From Marthasterias glacialis (lineage: Eukaryota > Echinodermata > Asteroidea > Forcipulatida > Asteriidae), in assembly GCA_911728455.2 (NCBI GenBank), contig OU452227.1, positions 24,863,414 to 24,927,413 of the forward strand: 64,000 nucleotides of DNA, given 5' to 3'. The translations under genes and the position numbers were made by a program. How positions within the stretch are numbered: position 1 is the stretch's first letter; each line of letters opens with the position of its first letter. The notes beneath the pieces were generated by a model. The model saw only the letters and a list, made by a program, of their open reading frames with translations. It made no database searches and was not told the origin of the DNA. Positions 42,035 to 54,000 of the stretch are shown here, piece after piece.

Positions 42035-45000
42035 CTACCTGTTTCCAGAATATTTTGACTTCTTGAAGTTCCACTTTTGTACAAACACATAGGGCTGGAT
42101 TCTGGAGACCCCTTCAATGTTATCACACATCAGTCTTGCCATGGTAACTTTTTCAATCTCCTCCATTTCAGCTGTTTCAAATAAATATATGTTCATATCT
42201 GTTTAATGCTTATACCAATGTAATTGCATATCAATATAGTCAAGCAGTTCATATTCCTCATAATACTCAATGGCTAGTCAAACAGTTTATATTCCTCATA
42301 GGGCTATCAATGGTTAGTCAAACAGTTCATATTCCTCACAATACTCAAGGGCTAGTCAAACAGTTTATATTCCTCATAGGGCTATCAGTGGTTAGTCAAA
42401 CAGTTCATATTCCTCACAATACTCAAGGGCTAGTCAAACAGTTTATATTCCTCACAATACTCAAGGGCTAGTCAAACAGTTTATATTCCTCATAGGGCTA
42501 TCAATGGTTAGTCAAACAGTTCATATTCCTCACAATACTCAAGGGCTAGTCAAACCGTTCATATTCTTCACAATACTCAAGGGCTAGTCAAACAGTTCAT
42601 ATTCCTCATAATACTCAAGGGCTAGTCAAACAGTTCATATTCCTCACAATACTCAAGGGCTAGTCAAACCGTTCATATTCCTCACAATACTCAAGGGCTA
42701 GTCAAACAGTTTATATTCCTCATAGGGCTATCAATGGTTAGTCAAACAGTTCATATTCCTCACAATACTCAAGGGCTAGTCAAACCGTTCATATTCCTCA
42801 TAATACTCAAGGGCTAGTCAAACAGTTTATATTCCTCATAGGGCTATCAATGGTTAGTCAAACAGTTTATATTCCTCACAATACTCAAGGGCTAGTCAAA
42901 CAGTTTATATTCCTCATAGGGCTATCAATGGTTAGTCAAACAGTTTATATTCCTCACAATACTCAAGGGCTAGTCAAACCGTTCATATTCCTCACAATAC
43001 TCAAGGGCTAGTCAAACAGTTCATATTCCTCATAATACTCAAGGGCTAGTCAAACAGTTTATATTCCTCATAGGGCTATCAATGGTTAGTCAAACAGTTT
43101 ATATTCCTCACAATACTCAAGGGCTAGTCAAACAGTTCATATTCCTCATAATACTCAAGGGCTAGTCAAACAGTTTATATTCCTCATAGGGCTATCAATG
43201 GTTAGTCAAACAGTTCATATTCCTCACAATACTCAAGGGCTAGTCAAACCGTTCATATTCCTCATAATACTCAAGGGCTAGTCAAACAGTTTATATTCCT
43301 CATAGGGCTATCAATGGTTAGTCAAACAGTTTATATTCCTCACAATACTCAAGGGCTAGTCAAACAGTTTATATTCCTCATAGGGCTATCAATGGTTAGT
43401 CAAACAGTTTATATTCCTCACAATACTCAAGGGCTAGTCAAACCGTTCATATTCCTCACAATACTCAAGGGCTAGTCAAACAGTTCATATTCCTCATAAT
43501 ACTCAAGGGCTAGTCAAACAGTTTATATTCCTCATAGGGCTATCAATGGTTAGTCAAACAGTTTATATTCCTCACAATACTCAAGGGCTAGTCAAACAGT
43601 TCATATTCCTCATAATACTCAAGGGCTAGTCAAACAGTTTATATTCCTCATAGGGCTATTAATGATTAGTCAAACTGTTTATGTTCCTCATATTACTAAT
43701 AGGGCTACCAATACCTATAAAAATACCTGATGTAAATTGGTCCGGATTTTTGTAGAAGAAACGGTCCCCGAATTTGAGTCGTCTGAATTGGTCTGCGAAT
43801 ATGCAAGCCAAGGTTGGTCCTACCAGAGTATTGGGAAGATGCTTTTCAAGAATTAAACCAGCGAAGGCATCGATGTCTTTCAATCCTCGTTTCCTGAAAT
43901 GTGTGAGACGATTTCATTAAGATAAATTCACTTAAAGGCAAAGTATACCTTTGGTTTTTGGAACCGTACGTTTGCCTTAATGCTATATAATTGTAGATAT
44001 ATACCATAAAACTAACCTGTGTAAATTTCATTTCAAAAGGTGGCAGCGTTTTTGAGATATCGCCAAAAATCTGGAGCGGTTGCGTTCACGCAGAAGAAGT
44101 ATCCTTCATTGGATTACACATTCTGAGAAGCGTTACGGCCATAACGCTTCTCAGATTCAAGTTTTTGGGGGATAAAAAGTGATATATTTTTCCATAACTG
44201 CAGTACTTCGAAGTGAAACGTTTCTCAAAATGCATTATACTATCCAAAGCTGCTGTACTCCTTACCAAGTAAGTTTTTATTGCAAACAATTTTCAGAGTC
44301 ATTACCAAACGTATGCAATGCCTTTAAGCCATGATTGGGCAGATAAGAGAAACTTTGAATTTCATGGCATTTGGCACACCCAGTCAGAGTATATCATGAG
44401 AAAGATATTTTGCTGTAGGGCCATCCCAGTGGTGTCCTTTGAAAAGATATAAGAAGTATTTCCGCCACCCCCCCCCCCACATAAAAATAAAAAAATAAAA
44501 AAAATGGTAGCCCTTGCTTGTTATTCTACCTATAATTTGTATCATCAAATGTACTATCCCTTCACCTACCGTATACTCAAAGTAATGAATTGTTTATAAA
44601 ACATCTTGTTCGTCAACAGTGCCCCCAAACCTCTTGCCGCATGCCCGTGAAGTTTGGCATAATTATAGATTCGATTCCACACTACATGTATTCTGTTCTG
44701 ACATGTCCGGGTTCACCTGGGCTTCTTTATCTAGTCTCGGTTCAAGACTGTTTTGTCTGTTATTGGTGATTACACGATCCACCGCCGGACGCCGCACAAG
44801 GGCGCTACATTATTGGTTATTATGTAGTCTAAGCAACATTTTGAGCGTTACAGCTTTAGACCTTACTTTCGTTTACAAACATTTACCACCACTTTTATAT
44901 GGGAGGTGTTGAGCGTCACAAATGAGTATACTGGCTTGCCACAAATTTACCGTTTTTAGTAAAAAAAGAAAAGAAAAGAAAAAAAAGAAAACCTTCTGTT

Positions 45001-48000
45001 ATGATAGCACATTTTATTTATGATTAATATGGGTATAAATTTGATGGCATACGTCAAATAACAAACTGTTGTATTTGGATGCAGTGAAGGCCGCCCGTAC
45101 TTTAACCAACCAACCACGGTTGGCAAAACTCGAGGGGCCGGCTGTGACGTTGCAAAAGAAAGATATTTGGGCCGCATTCGTCTGTTAGTAGCAGTGATAC
45201 CATGTATACATGAATCTCTCATAAAATTATGAGTTATTTGGTAACGAAATGAACCGGTAGTGAAACAAGTTGACGTTTCAATTAGTATGCTATGATCGTC
45301 TTCAGGTGAAAGCTGGACGTGTTGATTGCATGTAGGACCTACAATGGTGACTGGAGTCATGATCATATCATTCAACCTACCCATAAACCCTCTTTAAGGC
45401 ATTGATGTTTTTCCACGTCATGAATGTCTTTAAATCCCTGTAATGGCGAATGGGAGCGAAACCGCAATACTTTTCTCTGATCTCAACATAGCTTGGTATG
45501 CCGTGGTCACGCCCCCGTTGAATATTCAACGATGCAAGGTCAAATCCGTCCCTGAAAAGGTCAATGAAGTAAGCTTTATGTGTTATTGTATACAGTCCCG
45601 GTTTTTGAGAAGAATATCCATGATAAATAGAGAAAGCAAATGAGTACAGCAATCAGAAAATGAACAGAGCCCATATTTATACGGCTGATTAGGCAGGAAG
45701 TGTTGGATCTTGTTTGGGCTGGTAAGCTTTATTCTGATGGTAAGCTTAATTGTTTTGTGCCAAGCTAATTTTTGTGCTTAAGTAGCTCTATGAAAAAAAA
45801 TTGGGTCCAGGCCAGTGAGTGCCAAGAAACGATTTCGGATCATAATGAGGTTTAATTTACGATGGTCACCGAGATAAACGAAATTATCAACTATCTGTAA
45901 ATTATTTAGTTATTCCATTGGGGATACATGTACTGACCAACATAATTTAGTTTTGCTCTTTACTGATTAAGTCCGATTGCTTACATGAAACCCCCGGCTC
46001 AGAATCGACCCAGATTCTGGGTCCCATGTGGCCTGTCCCATTCCCAGGTGAGGCTGACCCTGAAACGGATATTACAGTTTAACATCGATTCTGCTTCAGT
46101 TTGACCAACTTCTAGGTCAGTTTGACGCAGATCCCTGGTCATACTGACCCAGAAATGGGTCAGCCCCCCATTGGGACTAGGAATCAGGGTCAATTCTGAC
46201 CCGGCAGTTTTAGAGACCCTCTTTGCACCGTATTTATTACCCTTTCTCATCTGGATTTCCGAACAGGTTTTCAGTAATTGCAGATGAGAGATGTTCATCA
46301 ACCACATCAAGCTTCTGAACCGTCATGCCTCTCAGAATAGAATCCACTGCACCATTAGGGATCGATGTATCAAACACATAAGACGCATTGAAGAAAGCTT
46401 CCCTCATTTGAATTTCTTTCATTTTTCGCGTTTTCTTATAGTTTTTGTTTACCCGAAGAATCGTGTCTGGTACCATGGTATGCCCAAAGCGAAACGCAGC
46501 CGCAGCGAACTCATTGGCAATGGAAGCGTCGACGTCAGGGTCGTATTTGTAAGCATCTGTTGTACCAAGTTTGGCAGACTTGTAGAGATCGGCACCGGTG
46601 ATATGAGGAAGGTATTCATTGTAAACAATATGTTGCCATTCCGCACCCACAACTCTACGAGCTATTTGGTAGATTTCTTGGTCGCCTAAATCTTCATTGA
46701 GATTTTGGAGTTCTTTGGCGATACGATTGTGTTCTCGTAGGAATACGGTGTGGAGGGAGGTGAGGCCGGGCTGTTCTGCGGCTCGGCCGTCCCCAGCTAG
46801 ACCGCAGAAGATGTTGGCGTCCTCGTCGATGGATGCACATGCTTCCAAATCTTTATTAGGAGGCAACAGATCTCTCTCTGTCACTTCGTCTGTCAGATGT
46901 TTTAGTAAGAATGGTTTGTCATCTACAAAAATACATAAATTCAAAGCAATTTTCAAATCGACAGTAACAGGCAAGTTTGTGAATATTATATACATACACT
47001 GCAAAAAGATGGACAAAAAAAACCCACAACTTTTTACCTAACGTTGGATCAATAGTCAACATTTACAACATTTGGCCAATTATTACCCAACGGTCGTTGG
47101 GTAATGCCCTTGCCCAACAATTTAGCAAATGGTTTACTCAACAGTTGGATATACTTTTTTTACCAACTTTTGGGTTATGACAATTACCAACAGTTGTTGA
47201 AAATATTTGCCCACAATATTGGACAACCAACTGTTGGAACATGCACCTGCGCAACAGTTGGTTGCTGATTATGAGATCGGAGAATGTTGGGTTTGAATCT
47301 TAGGCTATCCCCGACACTTGTGTCCCTCAGCAAGAACAAGTGATCTTCATCGCCAAGTACAACTTGGTTGGGTAGATGTTGCTATTGTGAATTAGTCCAG
47401 GGTTGCATACTGCTTTGGATTTGAGCTGGTTCCATGGGAATAAGTTGGACACTTGGACGCTGATACCAACCTTTTGTTTGTCAATAAAAGCTCCAACTCT
47501 ATTATACGTATTATACGGCGCACGGCCGGTTGGTCGGCCGGAAGCACGAGCATGCACGTTGTAGTGTTTTCTCAACTCTTGGCCCATTTTTTGCAAAACT
47601 CAACAACATATTGGGTGTTGCTTGATTTTTCTGCCTAATGAAATGGTACTTGAAAGAATTTCATTATTAGATGGGCATTGATTGCCCAACGACAGGTCAT
47701 AACAACACGATTACTTTTTAAATTTACCTAACAACAAAATTTGCCCATTTTTTGATGAAGAAGAACCAACAAATGTACAAAATAAATTTTCCCATTAATT
47801 AAACAAAAAACAAACAAAAAACCAACATATGGACAAATTAATTTGCCCAATAATTTTCTACCCAGCATTTTTTACAGTGTACACTGTGGTCGCAATAAAT
47901 CCAAGTGTAAAATTTTACAAGCAAATCGTCACCACTTAGTGTTTCATTTGCACTTTTTCCCATGGGCCTAGCTTGGAAGAGTTGCCAGTCACAGTGATAA

Positions 48001-51000
48001 CAAATAATAAGTTGGTAGGAACCAGTCGTTTTAGCAACGATGTGAAAACGGCTCTTGCCTATCAGAAGGAAGGCAGTCATAGATCAACAAAACCACGGCT
48101 TAATTCGCTTTGGGCTGTCTGTAATGTTGAAAAACGTAAACTTTCGGGGTGCAGGACTTCAAATAGGCGGATAGTGCATAAGCCGGAGGCGAAGACTAAA
48201 GCCCGGTTCATACTTCATGCAAATGGCGAAAGCGAAGCGAATTGTTTTGCGTCACAATTGAAAAACAGCGCGTACTGAATTGTTGCGTTACCAAAATTCG
48301 CTTCGCTTCTGTGCGTGCGGAGAGGTGGCTGAGATGTTGATCCTAAAACCTGGTTTGCTGTTTTTTCTGCCTTCCGAAATGCCACTGTAGTAATGATTTT
48401 CTTTTGGAATTGTTTTTTCTTTGAATCGATTCTAAAAAGGGGAATCCTGAAAAAAGTTTTTTTTTAGGATGGCAATTCTGGACTGCCGAAAAAAATGCTC
48501 CTGGTACATACTTGACGTGAAAGCGGAGGCGAAGCGAATTTTGGTGACGCAACAATTCAATACGCGCTGTTTTTCAATTAAAATAATTGCTTTTCAATTT
48601 TCAGTATTGTTCATGCGCAATGAGAGTCATAGATGGGGAATATTGGCGCTAGATAAATGTCCATTATTTAGTATACTATCATAGGTAAAATTTCAGTTTT
48701 ACCATCAATTAGAGACATGGCAGATTTTTCATCTGACCCATACACGAAGGATGCATCCAGCCATGTAGTAATGGAGTTCAGTTGCTGACGAACCCCGGGA
48801 CTGTCACTGTCATGGTCCGACCTGACGAAAGGAAAACATTTTTGGACGCCCCCAAACACACGGTCCTTCTCCTTTATCTTGATGGGGAAGCACTCATTCT
48901 GTACCTCACATCCATTACATGAACCTGTGGGCAAAGAGTGGAATTTAAGATGCTGTTTTCATATACGCGCCTCAGGCTTGTTCCTGGGGACTACCTGTGT
49001 GCATTGATTCTCTCCGAAGCTGACTTCTGAAAAAAATATCCTCTTTATCAATCTATTATGTGACATTATGTCGGGATGTTAACAAATAATCAGTTATTAA
49101 GAATAGATAGTTCATGATAAACGCCATCCATACGGGCAAGCCGGGTTTGGGCTTGGATCCGCCTCAAGGTTTACATTTTTCTTACGCTGCAAAGTGCTTC
49201 ATCGACCAATCATGTAATCAAATGTATAAAACTCCCATTATGCAAAACGCATAGTTGTGAGTTCAAGAAATGATATCATTGCCCGCAAAAATGGCGTCTT
49301 TACAGTGTTCGACTTCGACGTTAGTGGTATGCATTGATCTCCGTCATAACGGAGATCATGGGTGGTATGCACATGACGTCACTGCAGCAGGGCGCCACCA
49401 ATAGCGAAGCACGTACATAGCTGCGCGTTTTACCTCTAAGATGGCGATGTGATGACGTCAATGCATAAGGTCTATATAAAGACCTTGACGATGTAACAGT
49501 CTATTGGACAATTCGGTCACTTACTCTGTTGGGTTTCAACCGCATCGAGATCATGATCAATCAGTTGACCAAAATGAACCACAAAGGATGTGAGCCCACG
49601 TTTTTGTTTAGTCTTGGCATCGAAGACACGGCGTGAAACCTCCCGTGCGCTAGGCAATGATCCCTTGTAGAGTGACGCAGTGCGTGGACTGGATATACCT
49701 GTAACAATAAGAACAACACACGGATACCACAGATTTCCACAAAGTACCATACCTTTCAGGCTAGCATTTGGAGCATGGGTTTCTTCTGATTATACAGCTG
49801 GTGTTATGTGAAAACATCATGGCTTGTGTACTGTGGACTTAGTCTCCACAATCTCATTGGAAAGAGCCAGTTGGGCATAAGAGTGCACCGATAGCCAGGG
49901 TTCATCAAATGTGTTTTTTGTTTTCTAAGGTTTCCTTGTTACAGCCAATGGCGCATTGCCCATGTTACCCGAATCATGTTTTCATGGTGTCGCATTACAC
50001 TGTAGTCAAGAGCGTTTTCTGTATTTTTCCCCCCCAAATCGCTTTCCACATCCATTTATCAATACCGATTGAAATGTTCGTGTTTTACATTAAAGAACGA
50101 CCCAAAATTTCAATACATTTTAGCAAAAGAAATTACGATTCTCAGCTACTATAAGTAAAATTTTAATAAGAGAAATTTGTTGATTTTTTTCAGCCAAGGA
50201 ATATGATTGATGTGATGGAGTGTTGTTGGAAGTAAGCCTGTCAGCGTGGTGGTCGTGGTACATGAAAGTAAGGACAGTTGCAGATGCCAATGTGATTCTC
50301 CCTAAGTAAAGGCATCTTCAAATCGTAAGTTAAAAACCAATTTCTTTCTTATGTTATGAAGTAATAAGTTAGAAAGGTTTGAAACTAGTATCGACACCGA
50401 GTGAGCGACTTTAGTGGATGCTAAGTTGCAACAGACTTAACCAGGTGAATCAATTATTCTCGGAAATGTGCGCATGCTCAGAACTATGCAACCAATGGAT
50501 GTTTTTACCCTGGATAAGTGATGTCACCTTGCGTTCCAAAAACGCACATTAAGACTGCGTCTTCGTAAACAATATGCATTTGTTATGGTGTAGACATGTT
50601 TTAATACTCCCAAATCAAGTCAATATATACCATACCGAGGCTGGGAGTTCTTTTCGGCTTAATGGGAATATGGGAATGGAGATTTATTTGTGACCGTTGG
50701 TGTCCACACGAAGCATTGAAACAAACATGGTAACATAAATTTCAATTTGCCTTACACCGATGTGTGATAAGCACTGTATACTCAAGTGCTCTCAAGTCCT
50801 GTGGAAAAAATCCACAGGTAACTCGGGTGGGATTCGAACCCAAGACTCCCGCATGACTAGAGCAGTTGTCTTAACCACTAGACCACCGAGCACGCCCGGT
50901 GACGAGGGGCCAGTTCGAATCCAGTATTATTAGCGGCAGGTACCGCAAACAATTAGATAGATGTTAATATTTGCATCGGGGGAATGAATATAAATTTCAA

Positions 51001-54000
51001 TCAATAAAATTACACACATCGGTGTAAGGCAAATTGAAATGTATATTCATTCCCCCGATGCAAATATTAACATCTATCCAAACATGGTAACATTGTGTAT
51101 TGAGAATTAGGGAATAACAGTGTGAGGACCCGGTCTTCACTGCGTGGTAATGACCGGGTTGGTGGCTGACCACTGTTAATGGACCGAGCCGGTTTTTATA
51201 TCACATGTTAATACACCCCACGTGAACGGTCTTCGACAAATCACAGTGTTTAAACTCTCCGAGGTATTTATTAATTACAATTATTAGCAATATCAGTATA
51301 AAATTATTGACAGTGGAGACGAATACATCCCACTTTGTCGCGTTCCCAGTATGACAGAGTGTATACTGGTGTAGACAATATCGACCTAAAACAAGTTTTA
51401 AAAAGGGTCACAGTGGCGTGGAAAATAATCAAACTGGCCGTACCGTCTAAAGTTCTTTATCTGTGACGAATGTTTACATGGCCTTGATCAAGATCGGTAT
51501 TTTGAGATTAAATGCAAATCGATTTTAGTGACGACGACGTGGATCAAGAAATTGTTGGAAATTTCCTTTATTTACATTGGTATTTTATTGATATCTTTTT
51601 TGAGTCCTTCAGAAACCACGGTTGTCAAAGGTATTGATTTAACCTTGAATCCTCCGAACACGCCTCATACTTTTGCGATGTAATCCTCTTCGATTTTACT
51701 TGAATGAAAGCTATGGGAGCGTCTGTCTCCACGGCTTTGAAACCATGACCCAGACAGCAGTAATACCCGTGCGAAGGTGCCTCTAGTTCCGTATGATAGT
51801 GATCAAATATCACCATCATTTTATTGAAGTTGTCACTATTATCAGTTATTGGACAATTATTTGTTATTGTTTATGCATAATCCTTCAAAGGTTGAATTAT
51901 AGTCAATAGTGAATCAATAAAGTTTTTGTTTTTGGACAGTCGATCTCTAGGCCACCACTTGTGAGCGCACCTGGCCATGGTTTGGGTATGGTTGTAGTAA
52001 AATGAACAGTTGAACAGTGGATCCATGAGCTTTTGTTCCAATACAAGAATATAATAATGTCAAATTTGGTATTTACCATCATCATATGCATTGTCGACTA
52101 CCCTTAGCAGAGGAGTTCCAGCGGATCCCCGCTCCGGGTTGTCGAGGTTATTACATGTACCGTCAATTGAGCGATAAGGTACGGTGTCATCACAATGTTT
52201 CCGTATCGACACGGCGACTCTTCCCAATGCATCTGTGATAGCCGATCTGATCTTCTGCATTTCATACTTTGGAAAACTTTAACAGAAAACAGAGTACCAT
52301 TATTACAGTGTCATGACCAAGCGGTCTCGTTCGGACTTAAGCTCTGGTGATGTCAGAGTGCGGGTTCAGGTCCCGCTCATGGTACTTGTGTCCTTGAGTA
52401 AGACAAGACTTAACAATTGCTTCGTCCTTCAGATGGGACGTAACGCCTTAGCTCATGGACTCTTAAAGTAAACGAGGGAAAGTTCACTCTCTCGCCCGAG
52501 TGGTGTCAGTTTGGCTCTTTTGAGAGTAAAACTCACAGTGCATCAGCCTTTTTGAGTACAATTTTAAGCGAACTTCACTCTTTAAAATACCCGTCTTTCA
52601 CTCGAAAAAGAGTTGCCCGCCATATGACTCTTAGCAAGAGTGGCATGGCGGACAAAACGAGTGTGTTTTCACTCTTTTACATTTAGAGAGTTTGTTGTAT
52701 ATGTTGTGTAAAATAACCCAGTGTACTCGTCTTCAAGAGAAAGGGTCAGCCCCGGTGTACCTGACATTGTTGGCATCAAATTACACCGGAGCGCCTTGTA
52801 AACCCTTACAAGGTGCTCTATGAATGGGTCTCATAATACAAACTTAGTATACTTGTTAAAGTATTAAGCGCTTTCAGACACCCGTGCTAAATAACTGAGT
52901 TGTAGTATTATTATCGCCAAAGGCTCGCTTTAAACATTTTGGAAGAATTCTTGACCCAAATGTAACTTCAGTTTATCCCTTTTTTCTTTATACAATGGTA
53001 GTAAAAACACGTGACGAGCAGGGAGTGTACTTTCGAAATATTTAAATATAGATTTAAGCAATATAGAGTAATTGTAACTACTTACTGTTTAGTCAAGGAG
53101 CTGTCCTCTTGGTCCAGTTTCTTCCACAGTTTCTTGACTTTCCTCACAGCAGCAGGCGTCGTTTCGATAGCTTTAAACTGACGCAATAAATTTTCTGGAG
53201 TACGACAGTTTGGTCCATGCCCAGCTGTGTAGAAATAGAAAATGAGTTAAACCCCGTCTTCTTATACTCAAAGTTTATTCAAGAGAAATGACGACTTTGG
53301 TTAGGGGAAGTTTAACTTAAATCAAATTGTATGGCTCACCATGGTCCGCCCATCTGATGGGATTACTGCACTCTAAAAACTTCCGGTTGACCCGGATTCC
53401 GGGTCACAGGGGGCCCTACCCGTTGCTGGGTCAGTTTGACCCGGATTCCGGGTCACAGGGGGCCCGACGCATTGCTGGGTCAGTTTGACCCGGACTCCGG
53501 GTCACAGGGGGCCCGACCCGTTGCTGGGTCAGTTTGACCCGGATTCTGTGTCAGACCCAAAACGGTGTCAAACTGATGCAGAATTTGATTAAAAGTTTTC
53601 ATTTTTTAAATATTTTCCGGGTCAGCCTGACCTAAAATAGGTCAAGCCCTCTAGGACTTGGAATCTGGGTCTATCTGTCCCAGGAGTGTTTAGAATGTGA
53701 CCGGCCAGCGGCTGCAGAGGGGCCATATGTTCAGTCACTAGATACTCTGAGAAATAAAGGTCTTTTGGGATGGGTTGCAAGCTTGATTTCAAAATGTAGG
53801 GGGAGTTAGACCTTTGTCTGGGGTAAGTGTCCTCCTCCAGACGTAAAGATAAAGCCAAACCCCTTGGATAGCCAACCAATCCGTTGGAATACACTTGCGC
53901 ACGATGTAACAAATTAATTTAAAAAGCGTATGACTTTAACGTCAGTCTGGAGTCTTAACATTCGAAAACTAACGTTCTAAAGATGGAACATTGTGCATAT

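Noticed and set aside
42230-43690. CRISPR-like array
   Set aside because: Units are contiguous variants of one 38-40-bp sequence with no unique spacers, and the setting is a eukaryotic intron.
44619-44912. 97-codon plus-strand frame in a peroxidase A intron
   Set aside because: No recognisable domain, no paired splice sites, and repeat-like surroundings.
46291-46689. Plus-strand 132-codon frame
   Set aside because: It is the antisense of peroxidase A exon 7, which has clear family motifs in the minus frame. The same applies to 62089-62337 in gene B.
50825-50900. Functional tRNA gene on the minus strand
   Set aside because: A and B boxes are good, but the anticodon stem does not close well and the sequence continues into a repeated SINE body.
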